From: Chloroflexota bacterium
Lineage (GTDB): Bacteria > Chloroflexota > Limnocylindria > Limnocylindrales > CSP1-4
Direction of reading: 5' to 3'
Assembly: GCA_019637815.1 (NCBI GenBank)
Contig: JAHBUZ010000032.1
Location: forward strand, 1-38,724
Length of the DNA: 38,724 nt
The position numbers and the translations under genes are program-made. Positions 12,900 through 22,244 of the stretch are shown piece by piece. Numbering within the stretch: position 1 is the first letter of the stretch; every line of letters begins with the position of its first letter. Under the pieces are notes generated by a model, which was given only the letters and a program-made list of their open reading frames with translations, did no database searches and had not been told where the DNA came from.

Positions 12900-14209
12900 A
12901 GCTCCAAAGCCCTCCATCGCAGGTTCGAGTGGCCGCTGTCCCCGTACCACTGGAGGAGCACGCCGCCACGTGGGCGGATGGTCAGGTTCGCGTTGTTCGG
13001 CAGGACGACGCGGTTGCTGGGCGACGACCCCATGTCGTTGTGGCTGAGGATGATGTTGTTGGTCGTCCCGAAGTTCCAGATCAGGCGGGTCGTGCCGACC
13101 CCACCAGGCGCGCCTCCGGTCGGTGCCGCGAAGCCGGAGATGGTCCGGTTGGAGCCGCCCCCGTCGATGTAGATGTTCGACGTGTGCTGCCAGGAGGTCG
13201 GGGAGTAGTCGTTCGGGTTGCTGCCCAGGGAGACCCAGGAGCCGTAGTCGAAGACGAGGCTCCCGCCCAGCCGGACGCGGTTGGCGGCGGCACCGCTGAT
13301 CACCGACTCGACCGCGACATACCCTGTGGAGTCGGGGTTGCCGTAGCCGGCGAGATAGGTGATGGCATCGCGCTTGTAGAGCAGACCCGGCGGGTTGTCC
13401 GGGGCCGTGTCGTCGACGATCAGGGACTGGACCGTGCCACGGACGAGCGCCGCCTCGTGGAGGATGACCGAGCCCGAGTACGCCGACACGGACTCCTGTC
13501 GGATGCCGACCTCGACTCGCACGCGGCCCGCATCCGCGGGGGCCGTCAGGCTGGGGCCGGACACGTCGTACTGGAGCGTCCAGGGAGACACCGGCGTCAA
13601 GCCGTTCAGGCCCAGGATGTACTGGTGGGGGGTCCCGGTCGGCGTCACCGAGTCCGAGCGCACGTACTGCGTCCGCGAGAACACGCTCTCGCTGAAGCTG
13701 CCCCCGACCGACGTCCAGGTGGACAGCGGGCTCGTGGCATAGATGCGGGACGGACTGCCGAGCGCGTCCGCGAACTGCTCCAGGTACACCTCGACCACGT
13801 CGTCCGGCGGGGTCAGGTCGAAACGGATCTGGCCGCCTCCCGGCGCATCGGGGTCCGCCTCCCACCACACCGTCACCCTGCCGTTGCTCCCGTCGACGAG
13901 GCGCCAGCAGGGCAGCGGGTTGTAGTCCGCGCTCGATGGGTCGCTGTTGATGGGCATCGCGGGGTCCGGCGGCGGCACCGAGAAGTCCGCGTTGTAGAGG
14001 CCGGCTGTGAACAGCCGGCGGACCATCGAGCCGAACAACACATCCGTCCCCATCGGCGCATCCAGCCCCGTGAGCGGGTCGATGCCGACCACGGTGGGGT
14101 CCGTGTTCGGGGTGAACAGGCCCGCCCCGGTGACGGGGTCGGTGAGGCGGATGTCGTCGATGCCGCCCCCGACGAGGTTCTCCAGCGGGTTGTAGCCGAC
14201 GCCGCTCAT
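12896..14209 (-). CDS. Tail fibre / receptor-binding minor tail protein
   Basis: 437 aa, beta-rich throughout. The N-terminus (MSGVGYNPLENLVGGGIDD) would join the tail. The C-terminal 60 residues (NIILSHNDMGSSPSNRVVLP, then VLLQWYGDSGHSNLRWRALEL) have the 'hnd..S...NR.......l..yd....RWr' pattern typical of phage fibre tips. By position (last large tail gene) and composition it is the best receptor-binding candidate. ATG 14209 overlaps the upstream stop (ATGA). Confidence 0.78.
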   Translation of the reverse strand: MSGVGYNPLENLVGGGIDDIRLTDPVTGAGLFTPNTDPTVVGIDPLTGLDAPMGTDVLFGSMVRRLFTAGLYNADFSVPPPDPAMPINSDPSSADYNPLPCWRLVDGSNGRVTVWWEADPDAPGGGQIRFDLTPPDDVVEVYLEQFADALGSPSRIYATSPLSTWTSVGGSFSESVFSRTQYVRSDSVTPTGTPHQYILGLNGLTPVSPWTLQYDVSGPSLTAPADAGRVRVEVGIRQESVSAYSGSVILHEAALVRGTVQSLIVDDTAPDNPPGLLYKRDAITYLAGYGNPDSTGYVAVESVISGAAANRVRLGGSLVFDYGSWVSLGSNPNDYSPTSWQHTSNIYIDGGGSNRTISGFAAPTGGAPGGVGTTRLIWNFGTTNNIILSHNDMGSSPSNRVVLPNNANLTIRPRGGVLLQWYGDSGHSNLRWRALEL

Positions 14210-15402
14210 CCTGCGCCCCCATACATTATGAGCCTGCGACCCCCGAACTCGATCTCCATCGACCGCTCGTGGCCCCCCGCGAGGAACGAGGTCGTGACGC
14301 GGATGATCCGGAACGGCTGGAGCTGTCGCCCGCCGCTCTTGCCCGCCCATGGTCCCGGGTCCGTGCCCGAGCCGTTGAGCCCGTGGGGGACGCTCCAGAC
14401 GTACAGCAGCTGCCCCGCCTGCCAGCGCACGCCGGCGTTGACGACCTGCGACTCCCCGGTGACGCGGAACGAGCCGCGCGGCACGGGGTTGCGGGTGTCG
14501 CGCAGGGCAGCTCGAGCGACCCGGTTGCGCTTCGCCACGGTGTCCGCGTCAGGCGCGGACAGGTAGTCCTCCGATGCCCCGTACAGGTCCGCGCTCCACG
14601 GGCCGGGGAGGTTGAGCGTCTGGTCGGTGACCCATCCCGAGCCGGTGGCGTTCTTGCCCTGGACGTAGTAGCCGGACCGGCGTGCGCTGCTGTCCCACTC
14701 GAACGTGAAGTCCTCGGGCGCGATGGAGTTGGCGCCTGGGTTCGGCTGGATGCGCACCGCGAACGGTGCCGCCTCCGGCTCCGGGTTGTCGTCGTCGAGC
14801 GTGTGGATGCGGGGCACGTAGTCCACGTAGTAGTCCGACGTGTCGCTCGATGCGCCCAGCACCCGCTCGATGGCCTGCCGCAGCGTCAGCTTCGGCGGGA
14901 ACGACTGGTTGGGCATCGCCGCGTTGAGCACCTGTACCCGCCCCCACCCGGTCAGGCCCTCGGCGACGAGCGGCTGGCCGAACGTGTTGACGAGCCACTG
15001 GATGCGCGCCTTGTCGCTCTCGCCGTTCGTCCGCTTGACGCCGGTCACCTTGATGACGCACCGGTCCAGGAGCGACCCGATGTCCACGGCCGACGCGTTC
15101 CAGGCCGGATAGATGGCCCGGAGCTCCGGACGCGCCGAGCGGATGAAGCCCCGGAACATGGTGGTGCCCCAGTGCTGGACCATCACCTTCCACTCGCCGC
15201 GGATGGTCGTGTACGCCAGAGCCTTGTCCAGGAACTCGATGTCGAGGTTGGCGGCGTCGTGGTTGCCGGTCTCCTCGATGCGCAGCGAGTCGATGGCCAC
15301 GCGGCGGGTGATGTCGATGGACGGGGCGCCCGCTGCCGACCCGGGACCGATGAGCACGGTGACCGGTGTCGCGGTCCCGCCCTGCTGGTTCGTGGTCGGC
15401 AT
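14206..15402 (-). CDS. Minor tail protein (baseplate hub-like)
   Basis: 398 aa. N-terminal beta domain with DITRRVAIDSLRIEETGNHD and WGTTMFRGFI, then FPPKLTLRQAIERVLGASS and a C-terminal beta domain ending EIEFGGRRLIM. Large proteins with a 'D.T..v...sl.i......a.l.f' start directly after the tape measure and distal tail genes are tail-tip hub proteins in siphophages. Assignment is from position and fold pattern. Confidence 0.68.
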   Translation of the reverse strand: MPTTNQQGGTATPVTVLIGPGSAAGAPSIDITRRVAIDSLRIEETGNHDAANLDIEFLDKALAYTTIRGEWKVMVQHWGTTMFRGFIRSARPELRAIYPAWNASAVDIGSLLDRCVIKVTGVKRTNGESDKARIQWLVNTFGQPLVAEGLTGWGRVQVLNAAMPNQSFPPKLTLRQAIERVLGASSDTSDYYVDYVPRIHTLDDDNPEPEAAPFAVRIQPNPGANSIAPEDFTFEWDSSARRSGYYVQGKNATGSGWVTDQTLNLPGPWSADLYGASEDYLSAPDADTVAKRNRVARAALRDTRNPVPRGSFRVTGESQVVNAGVRWQAGQLLYVWSVPHGLNGSGTDPGPWAGKSGGRQLQPFRIIRVTTSFLAGGHERSMEIEFGGRRLIMYGGAG

Positions 15403-15405
15403 CGG

Positions 15406-16023
15406 TCACGCCCAGCCGGCTTCGACGAACTCCACGGCGACGATGACCTGTGCCGTGCCGACCGCTGTCGTCACCTTGAGCGCGAGGCCGTTGGCGGTGC
15501 CCGCCGCGATCCACGGGACCTTGGTGATGCCGTCCGCGCCGAACGTCCACTCCACCGTCTTGAGCGTCGACTGCGTGGCCGCCGACAGCAGGCTGATGCC
15601 CTCCTCCCAGACGGTCCCGCCCTCCGTGCCCTTGTTGCTGGTGAGGGCATGACGGACCGTGGCGCCGGGGCTGGCGTCGGCCGGGTCCAGCGGCAGCGGC
15701 GTGCCCGAGGCGGTGCCGCCCGTGCCCGCCGTGGAGAGTCGCAGGAGCTGGAACCGGGAGATGGACGCTGCCCCTGCGAGCCCCGACTGCGACACGACGA
15801 TGCGCCGGATGCCGACCCGGTTGCTGGCCCCGGCCATGATCTGGAGCAGGTGCGTGTTGGCCGTGCTCGTGAGCAGGCCGGGTGTCGTGATGGTGTACGA
15901 GGGGAGTGTCGCCTCGGTGAGGTTGACGGTCAGCTCCTCGACCGCGGTCCCCGCGACCGTGCGCTGGTAGGTCCGCTGCCTGCGCCCGGAGCCCTCCGTG
16001 AACTCGTAGCTGCTGTCGCCCAC
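15406..16023 (-). CDS. Virion structural protein, distal tail-like
   Basis: 205 aa, beta-rich (TYQRTVAGTAVEELTVNLTEATLPSYTITTPG; GATVRHALTSNKGTEGGTVWEEG). It lies between the tape measure and the hub-like protein, where the distal tail protein normally sits, but I recognise no specific family signature. A carbohydrate-binding role is possible. Confidence 0.6.
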   Translation of the reverse strand: MGDSSYEFTEGSGRRQRTYQRTVAGTAVEELTVNLTEATLPSYTITTPGLLTSTANTHLLQIMAGASNRVGIRRIVVSQSGLAGAASISRFQLLRLSTAGTGGTASGTPLPLDPADASPGATVRHALTSNKGTEGGTVWEEGISLLSAATQSTLKTVEWTFGADGITKVPWIAAGTANGLALKVTTAVGTAQVIVAVEFVEAGWA

Positions 16024-16032
16024 GGTTGTCTC

Positions 16033-19000
16033 CTAGCTGACGGGCTTGAGGGAGGTGGTCGCTGACTTGCCGGCGAGCATCTGGCGCATCGCGGAGCGGT
16101 CGATCGTGATGTGGTTGACGACCGTCACGGAGCCCCCGCCCCCGCTCGCGCGGGCGACGTTCGGCAGGTTGGCGTTGCTGGTCACCATCGCGCCGCCACC
16201 GGGATACATCTGGATGTGCTCGCGGCCGGTCTCGCCGACCGTGCCGGACCAGCCGGGCGGGATATAGCCGCCAGCTGCTCGGCCGCCACCGGACCCGCCG
16301 CCGCCCTGCTTCTTGATGTCCTTGAGCGTCTCGTGCATCTGGGACAGGCGCGTGTTCACGTTGCCGGAGCCGATCCGAGCCTGAGTGAGGTCGGTGTACT
16401 TCTTGATGAACCCGGTGTCTTTCTGGGTCTGCATCCCGGCCGACGCGGCGGTCCAGCCGTTGTAGGTCTGCTTCTGGTAGATCTGCTTGAGCCACCGCTC
16501 CATCAGAGAGGTGTCGAGCTTCACGCCCTTGAGCGTGACGACGGACTCCGGCAGGTCGCCCTTGCTCGCCTTGATCGGGATCTTGATGTTGGCCTTCTCG
16601 ATGGTGCCGATGGCCAGGAAGTTGTTGTTGGACACCCCCAGCGGCCCAGCGGCCCAGTCGCCCACCTTCGTGGTCAGGTTGCCGGCACCCCACTGGTTGA
16701 CGTTGACGCCCATCTGGCCAGCTCCGAGGGGCTGGGTGTTGCCCGCGGTCTCGGCCTGGTACGTGGCGCCCGTGGCGCTCGCGTCGGTGGCCTCGCGCTG
16801 GCCTCGGCCGATCGGGCTGTCGCTGCCCCAGAAGCGCCGGAACACGCCCTCCAGCGGTCGCAGGGTCATGCCGAAGCCGGGCAGCGATTGCACACCGGGA
16901 GAGCCCGGACCGACACCGCCGCTCCTGCCGAGGACGCCCCAGGTGGAGCCGGTGCCCATCAGCATGCCGAGCGGGTCGAACCCACCGAAGCCGCCGCCGA
17001 GGGTGTTGGAGCGGCGACCTGCGCGGGCGCCCTTGTTGGCACGGGCCTTGAGGATCGCCTGCATCTCCCGCTGGACAGCCTCGACGCCGCCCCCGTTCCA
17101 GTTGGCGCGGGTGAGGCGCGCGACCTCCTCGGACGTCAGTCCGTGCTGTCGGGCGAGCTGCTCGATGAGCTGCGTGCCAGACATGTCCTGACGGAGCCGG
17201 TCCGTGGCGAACGTCAGCGATGCGCCCGTGCCGATGCCCCGGATGAGGTTACCCAGCCACGATGTCGGGGCCTTGCCGCTGCCGCCGGGCGTTGCCGGAG
17301 GCGTCCCGCCTGGCGTGCCACCCGGCAGGTTGAGCAGCTTCCACGCCCCGATAGCGGTGACCAGTCCGCCGATGGTCGTGATGAGCCCGCTGCTCCCGCC
17401 GATCCAGCTCGACAGGGACGAGATGCCGTCCACGAGCTTCTTGATGCCGTCGATGAGCCCGCCTTGTCGGACCGTGACGACCACGCCGCCCTTCATCGCG
17501 AGGGTCGGCTCCCCGAACAGTGCGCTCTTGATGGCCTCCGCGATCTGCTTGCCCGCCGCCTGTGCTTCCTTCGCCGCCTGCTGGAGCCCCTCGGAGAGCT
17601 TCGGGATGCCCTTCTCGGCGAGGTCCGAGATGGGCTTCGTGCCCGCACGGAACGATGCCCCGAGACCGCGCCCGAGACTCGCGCTCGATGCGCTGATGCG
17701 GGACATGGCGCGCTGGTGGGCCGTGAGCATCCGCTGGAGCTGGTCGCGCTGGTCGGTGAGGCGGTCGCGCTGGTCCTGCCGCTCCTGCCCGCGGCGCTCG
17801 TCCCGGAGACGGCGCTCGGCATCCGCGACCCGCTTCTGACCGTCGACGATGCGGGCGGACTGTGCCTGCCGTGCCAGCTCGGCCTCGGCCTCGGACATGC
17901 CCGCCGCGAAGATGGAGTCGGACCGGATGTCGGCCAGCTCGGCGCGCGCCTGCGCGATGTCCGCGAGGAGCTGCTGCTGCGTGCGCCGCGAGTCCGCCTT
18001 GCGCTCGCTCCGGTCGAGGGCCTCGAGCTGGCGGTCGATGCGGTCGATGCTGCGCTGGAGGCTCTTGCTGTACGCGTCCTGGCCCGCGGCGGCCTTCTTC
18101 GACGCGCGCTCGTTGGCGAGGCTCGCCTCGGTGAGCCCGCGCACCTTCCCGCCTGCGCGCTGGGCCTTGTCCCCGGCGTCGTCCACCCGCTCGGCGACCG
18201 AGGCCGCCCCCATGTCGAAGCCCAGGAACCCGCCGATGAGGCCACCGACGAAGTTGACCGCCTGGACCACGAACCGGACGATGTTGTCCATGTTGCGCTG
18301 GATGGCCTGCGTGACACCGTTGGCCAGCGAGATGAGCGCGGGAGCAGCGCCCTGGAGGATCTGCGCGCCGAGCCCCGTGATGGTCTGCCCGAGCAGGCGC
18401 TGGGTCCGTGCCCACTGCTCCGCGGCCTTGGCGCCCGCCTCGGTGAGGATGAGCCCGGACCGACGCGCCTCCTCCGAGTAGATGCGCCACTGGGCGTTGG
18501 AGAGCGTGAGCAGGTCGAGCAGCTCCGCGCCGCCGCGCCCGAACGCCCTCTGTGCCGCTGCCGTGGAGAGCAGGGACGCGCCCGTCTCCGAGATGCGCCG
18601 CCGCGCGTTCTGGAAGATGGTGTAGGCGTCGAGCATCCTCCCGTTGCTGTCACGGGTGGCGATGCCGAGCTTGTCGAACGCCTCGCGGTTGGTCGAGGCG
18701 TTGCGGGCGAGGATGACGATGCCGCGTGACAGCGCCTCGGTGCTGCCGCCGACGACGGACTGGATCGCGGCCAGCTCGGACGCCTTGCGCGCCGAGAGGC
18801 CCGTCGCGTCGGCCACGGAGTCCACCGTCTCGGCCCACTGCTCGCCCTTGCGGATGAGGTCGGGGATGGCGCGAGCGACCGCGGTGATGCCACGCTCCAT
18901 GATGAGCAGGCCGCGATCGATGACGTGGTATTGGAAGGCGTTCTTGATCCGCCCTTTGAGCGTGTCGAAGGTCGCGGCAAGGCGCTTGGTGTTCGCGGCG

Positions 19001-19074
19001 ACCCGAGACAGCGTCTCGGAGGCGCGGTCGACCGCGGTCACGACGATGCCGAGGGGCACGTTGCCGTTGTTCAT
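16033..19074 (-). CDS. Tape measure protein
   Basis: 1013 aa, the longest gene, located after the tail chaperones. N-terminus PLGIVVTAVDRASETLSRVAANTKRL is a usual tape-measure opening; residues 265-290 are hydrophobic (FVVQAVNFVGGLIGGFLGF); residues about 320-480 form charged coiled coil; glycine-rich hydrophobic stretches follow. Tape measures fix tail length at roughly 1.5 angstrom per residue, suggesting about 150 nm. No lysozyme or peptidase domain is evident. The ATG overlaps the chaperone stop (ATGA). Confidence 0.93.
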   Translation of the reverse strand: MNNGNVPLGIVVTAVDRASETLSRVAANTKRLAATFDTLKGRIKNAFQYHVIDRGLLIMERGITAVARAIPDLIRKGEQWAETVDSVADATGLSARKASELAAIQSVVGGSTEALSRGIVILARNASTNREAFDKLGIATRDSNGRMLDAYTIFQNARRRISETGASLLSTAAAQRAFGRGGAELLDLLTLSNAQWRIYSEEARRSGLILTEAGAKAAEQWARTQRLLGQTITGLGAQILQGAAPALISLANGVTQAIQRNMDNIVRFVVQAVNFVGGLIGGFLGFDMGAASVAERVDDAGDKAQRAGGKVRGLTEASLANERASKKAAAGQDAYSKSLQRSIDRIDRQLEALDRSERKADSRRTQQQLLADIAQARAELADIRSDSIFAAGMSEAEAELARQAQSARIVDGQKRVADAERRLRDERRGQERQDQRDRLTDQRDQLQRMLTAHQRAMSRISASSASLGRGLGASFRAGTKPISDLAEKGIPKLSEGLQQAAKEAQAAGKQIAEAIKSALFGEPTLAMKGGVVVTVRQGGLIDGIKKLVDGISSLSSWIGGSSGLITTIGGLVTAIGAWKLLNLPGGTPGGTPPATPGGSGKAPTSWLGNLIRGIGTGASLTFATDRLRQDMSGTQLIEQLARQHGLTSEEVARLTRANWNGGGVEAVQREMQAILKARANKGARAGRRSNTLGGGFGGFDPLGMLMGTGSTWGVLGRSGGVGPGSPGVQSLPGFGMTLRPLEGVFRRFWGSDSPIGRGQREATDASATGATYQAETAGNTQPLGAGQMGVNVNQWGAGNLTTKVGDWAAGPLGVSNNNFLAIGTIEKANIKIPIKASKGDLPESVVTLKGVKLDTSLMERWLKQIYQKQTYNGWTAASAGMQTQKDTGFIKKYTDLTQARIGSGNVNTRLSQMHETLKDIKKQGGGGSGGGRAAGGYIPPGWSGTVGETGREHIQMYPGGGAMVTSNANLPNVARASGGGGSVTVVNHITIDRSAMRQMLAGKSATTSLKPVS

Positions 19075-20014
19075 GCGTCCTCCACTGGCTGTCGTGTGGC
19101 GAGGTCGATGCCGCCGATGGACCCCTGTGGCTGTCGTTGCTCCCGCTCGCCCGAGCAGTCACGGCAGGCCGCCGCGGGCTCGGGTGGCTGTCGCTCCCAC
19201 TCGGCGTCGGGCGGCTCGTAGCCGCACTTGGCGGGGCCCGCGTGGGGGTCGTCCCACGTCACGCGATACAGGTGGGCACGGGTCGCGCGGGGGTCGTATG
19301 GCCCGGCGCTGCTGGTGGTCCACCAGCCCCACGGCGAGGAGCGGACCGTCAGCCCGGAGCGGAACGCGTCGTACAGCTCCAGCACGCGGACGGGCGTGTC
19401 GTCGATGTCACGGAGCGAGGACGGTCGCCACCACGGGGAGCCCGACTGGTCGGGCATGCCAAGCCGGATGGCGTCCGCGAGGTCCTCGTCGCCGGGGATG
19501 GGGTCGGCGATGCCGGCCCCCACCTCCCACGCGTTGCGGACGGGGGAGAGCCAGGCGGGCGCTATGCCGTCTGGCTCTTCGGGTTTGGGCTCGTCAACCG
19601 GTCGAAGTCGTCGGCCAGCTTGACCAGCTTCGCCCGGTCCTTCTCGTCGGTCGGGACGGTCGTGGCGACCCATCGGAGCCGACGCGATGCCTCGGACACG
19701 CCACGATCGCCGCGGGTGCCGTTGGAGATGATCGCGCACTGGTCCGCGAGCACGCCGATGATCGAGCCCGGCGCGGCCTCGACGCCCTCCCGGTTGAGCG
19801 GCAGGGGCTTGCCGTCGTGGCCCAGGACATGCCACTCGTGGACGAGCGTCAGGATGAGCGCGTCCTCCGAGTTGAGCGGGTCGCCGTCCGACTCGGCCGC
19901 GAGCGACCAGCGGACGATCTGCTTCTCCATGCCGTGGGAGGGGTGGTGATGGATGTCCGCCCACTGCGCCTCGCCAGAGGACGCAGCGGGCAGCTCGAAG
20001 CGGCGGATGTCCAT
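19071..20014 (-). CDS. Tail assembly chaperone fusion (gpGT-like) by -1 frameshift
   Basis: A -1 slip on CCCAAAC at 19589..19583 joins the first 144 codons of the chaperone to the overlapping frame (PEEPDGIAPAWLSPVRN...), which ends at 19071, for a 314-aa product. I checked the phases: AAC is in frame 0 and the following codon in the -1 frame is CCC. The T-like part is acidic/proline-rich with two CxxC-like cysteines near its end. The second frame has no good start of its own, as expected for a shift-dependent extension. Coordinates give the whole span. Confidence 0.82.
19562..20014 (-). CDS. Tail assembly chaperone (gpG-like, unshifted product)
   Basis: 150 aa starting MDIRRFELPAASSGEAQWAD. 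Lies between the major tail protein and the tape measure, as gpG does in lambda-type tails, where it coats the tape measure during assembly. The last codons contain the slippery heptamer CCCAAAC in phase, after which the frame runs six more codons to a TAG. Mostly alpha-helical. Confidence 0.85.
   Translation of the reverse strand: MDIRRFELPAASSGEAQWADIHHHPSHGMEKQIVRWSLAAESDGDPLNSEDALILTLVHEWHVLGHDGKPLPLNREGVEAAPGSIIGVLADQCAIISNGTRGDRGVSEASRRLRWVATTVPTDEKDRAKLVKLADDFDRLTSPNPKSQTA
19583..19589 (-). promoter_or_regulatory. Programmed -1 frameshift site (CCCAAAC)
   Basis: Canonical X XXY YYZ heptamer read as C CCA AAC in the chaperone frame. Both tRNAs can re-pair after slipping (CCA to CCC, AAC to AAA). 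It lies about 20 bp before the frame-0 stop. Confidence 0.85.
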
Positions 20015-20036
20015 GGAAGCGCCTCCGTGGGGATGG

Positions 20037-21023
20037 TCAGGCGTGCGACGCCTGGTCGTTGTCGACGGTGATGGCCCAGTCCACGGTGCCGTCCGCGGTG
20101 GAGACACGGGACTCGCCCTTGACCTTGATGGTGCGCAGCCCGTCCGTGCTGCCGAACGGTGCCTCGTCCCACTCGCCGAACCAGTCGACGGTCACGCCGA
20201 ACAGGCCGGTGCCGCCCGAGATGGTCCCGCCCGGGATGACGGTGCGGAACTTGCGATGCGTGGCGTCGCGGAACGCGTTGTACTCGGTCGTGCTCGTGAA
20301 CGCGAGGGTGGCCTCGACGGTCGCGGTGCGCGACTCGGAGCGGTAGAAGTCCGAGGGGTAGAGGTTGCCGTCCGGGGCGAAGAACGGGACGATGTTGTTC
20401 TCGATGCGGAACTTGTAGTCCTGCACCGTCGCCACGCTCGTGGAGCCGATGGTGGACGTGTCGATGTAGGCCCTCGCGAGGGCGCCGTTGATGTCGTCGG
20501 CGTCGTAGACGGTCGTGGCGGTGCCCTGACCGGCAGGGGTCGCCTGCTGGCCGATCCAGTCCATCGTGAGCGTCGCCTGACCGCCGACCTGCCAGCCGAA
20601 CTCCAGCGAGTTGATGTGCGCGAACGGCACCTGGAAGTTGCCGGTGGAGTCACCCACGATGAGCGTGGACGTGACGAGGTCGTCACTCCCCGACGTCGGT
20701 CGGAACTGCCACCGCTTGAGGGCGGTGAACGGGGTCCCGGGCGTGCCCCCGCCCTGCGCCGCGTGGGCGAGGTACCACGGCAGCGTCTGGAAGGTGGGGG
20801 CCACCTCGAAGCCGCTGATCTCCGCCCAGACCTTCTGGACGATGGGCTTGCGCCAGTTCTTGATGAGCGAGAACCGGTGCTCGACGGGGCGGTACGTCTC
20901 GCGGTGCTCGTTGAGGTCGCCGCCCAGGATGGGCAGGACTCGGGTGACGGTCCCGGGCGTGCCACGGGATGCCTCGATGATCCCCTTCGCTCCGGACAGG
21001 GGGATGGTGCCCGTGATGGCCAC
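20037..21023 (-). CDS. Major tail (tube) protein
   Basis: 328 aa from GTG 21023, preceded by GGAGGG at 7 nt. Beta-rich, with GTIPLSGAKGIIEASRGTPG at the start, many Ser/Thr/Gly, and a conserved-looking C-terminal part (KVKGESRVSTADGTVDWAITVDND). Position directly before the chaperone pair is the standard place for the tail tube. The 97-bp leader holds two perfect inverted repeats, which may stabilise the mRNA of this abundant protein. Confidence 0.85.
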   Translation of the reverse strand: MAITGTIPLSGAKGIIEASRGTPGTVTRVLPILGGDLNEHRETYRPVEHRFSLIKNWRKPIVQKVWAEISGFEVAPTFQTLPWYLAHAAQGGGTPGTPFTALKRWQFRPTSGSDDLVTSTLIVGDSTGNFQVPFAHINSLEFGWQVGGQATLTMDWIGQQATPAGQGTATTVYDADDINGALARAYIDTSTIGSTSVATVQDYKFRIENNIVPFFAPDGNLYPSDFYRSESRTATVEATLAFTSTTEYNAFRDATHRKFRTVIPGGTISGGTGLFGVTVDWFGEWDEAPFGSTDGLRTIKVKGESRVSTADGTVDWAITVDNDQASHA

Positions 21024-21043
21024 GGTCGGACCCTCCGAATGCA

Positions 21044-21059
21044 GGGGACGCACGTCCCC
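21044..21059 (-). other. Hairpin in the major tail protein leader
   Basis: Perfect 7-bp inverted repeat GGGGACG/CGTCCCC with a 2-bp centre, about 20 bp upstream of the start codon. Candidate mRNA 5' stabiliser. Confidence 0.5.
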
Positions 21060-21099
21060 GGCCGATCCCTGCCGCAGCGCCTCGGAGGGGTGATGGACA

Positions 21100-21116
21100 G
21101 GCGGGTGTCACCCGCC
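21100..21116 (-). other. Hairpin/palindrome between tail completion and major tail genes
   Basis: Perfect 8-bp inverted repeat GGCGGGTG/CACCCGCC around one central base, just after the stop at 21121. No T-run follows. Could be a weak terminator, processing site or protein-binding palindrome. Confidence 0.5.
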
Positions 21117-21120
21117 GCAG

Positions 21121-21780
21121 TCAGGCTCGAGCTGCCTCGATCCTCGTCTCGATGTCCGCGGCGAGCGCATCGCGGATCTCGGTCGCCTTGCCGCGAGCGG
21201 CACGTACCACGAAGTCGTTACCGCGTGCGCCGGGATGGCGGACGCGGAACACGTAGCGCCGGTTGAAGCGCAGCGCTCGCGCGTGGCCATCGGTGCCCCA
21301 TGCGGGCAGGTTCCCGGCCTCCAGCCGGTTGATGGCGCTGACGGCGTCGTACGTCCGCTTCGGTGGTCGGATGCCGGCCTTCTGTGCCGCGCGCACCTCC
21401 GCGAGGTTCGACCGCTCCGCTCGCCCCCCCTGCGCGTCGTACGCCTCGATGACGTGGCGCCGGGTGCCGCGGATGACGAAGTGCTTGTACCAGGCGCGGG
21501 GGCCGACCTGGAGCGCGACCAGCTCGCCCTGTCGGCGGCGGATGCTGCGGGTCGTGACGTTCCGGGCGAGCGGCCCGCGCTTGCCCTTCTTGCCGACCTG
21601 CGACGAGCGGCGGTGGCCGGTGCCGACCGGTGCGGCACGCTTGATGGCGGTCTCCAGCCCCTTCGTCGAGCGCTTCATGCTCTTCGTGGCCAGCGCGCGC
21701 ATCCCCTTCTCATCGAGCGCGCCGAGGGTCGCGAGCAGCTCATCGATGCCGGTGACCCGGAACGCCACGTCCTCCGTCAC
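21121..21780 (-). CDS. Tail completion / neck protein (HK97 gp10-like)
   Basis: 219 aa. FRVTGIDELLATLGALDEKGMRALATKSMKRSTKGLETAIKRAAPVGTG matches the HK97 gp10 start, in which an N-terminal helix pair is followed by 'AP..tG.L...'. Longer and more basic than the usual 130-150 aa, with an internal basic insertion (residues 65-90). Helps join head and tail. GTG start overlapping the upstream stop. Confidence 0.82.
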   Translation of the reverse strand: MTEDVAFRVTGIDELLATLGALDEKGMRALATKSMKRSTKGLETAIKRAAPVGTGHRRSSQVGKKGKRGPLARNVTTRSIRRRQGELVALQVGPRAWYKHFVIRGTRRHVIEAYDAQGGRAERSNLAEVRAAQKAGIRPPKRTYDAVSAINRLEAGNLPAWGTDGHARALRFNRRYVFRVRHPGARGNDFVVRAARGKATEIRDALAADIETRIEAARA

Positions 21781-22244
21781 GACCAGCCCACCGGGTCGGC
21801 GGTACGGGCCACGCCGTACTCACGCACGCGGACCTGCCACGTCAGCAGCGCGCCGTACCAGACCTCGTCGCCGATGTCGATGTCGCCCAGCTCCGCGGTC
21901 ACGAGCGCGCAGTCCTGCACGTAGTCGAGCCCGAGCGACAACCCGTCCCGCGATGCCTCGAACAGGGCGTCGGTGATGGGCTCGGCCATCGCGAACGCCT
22001 TGCCCTGGTCGCCGGGACCGGGGACGATGAGATACCCCTGCACCGTCATCGACCGCGCCTCGTAGCCCCACCCACGGCCATCGGTGCCGTGCTCCTCGAG
22101 CGAGTCGGACGACACCATCTCCACCCACACCTCGGGTGGCATGGTCGGCGTGGTGAGGTCCACGCTGGTCGCCTTGCGGACACCGGGCGCCACTGCGCAC
22201 TGGCGGGCGATGGCTGCCTTGATGGCGCGCTTGTCGATGCCCAT
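21777..22244 (-). CDS. Tail terminator-like protein
   Basis: 155 aa: MGIDKRAIKAAIARQCAVAPG with an alpha/beta pattern (EVWVEMVSSDSLEEHG; SMTVQGYLIVPG; LTWQVRVREYGVA). Size and the place between gp10-like and major tail genes fit the tail terminator/minor tail U family. Assigned by position; no strict motif exists. Confidence 0.7.
   Translation of the reverse strand: MGIDKRAIKAAIARQCAVAPGVRKATSVDLTTPTMPPEVWVEMVSSDSLEEHGTDGRGWGYEARSMTVQGYLIVPGPGDQGKAFAMAEPITDALFEASRDGLSLGLDYVQDCALVTAELGDIDIGDEVWYGALLTWQVRVREYGVARTADPVGWS

Noticed and set aside
14269..16065. 598-codon plus-strand frame, and the 545-codon frame at 12929..14566
   Set aside because: Antisense to minor tail genes, Arg/Gly/Val-rich shadow sequence without ribosome sites.
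14549..16693. 714-codon minus-strand frame
   Set aside because: Overlaps three well-supported tail genes in another phase; His/Arg/Gly-rich nonsense sequence.
16111..18729. 872-codon open frame on the plus strand
   Set aside because: Entirely antisense to the tape measure gene; composition is the usual third-position shadow in GC-rich DNA and no motif is visible.
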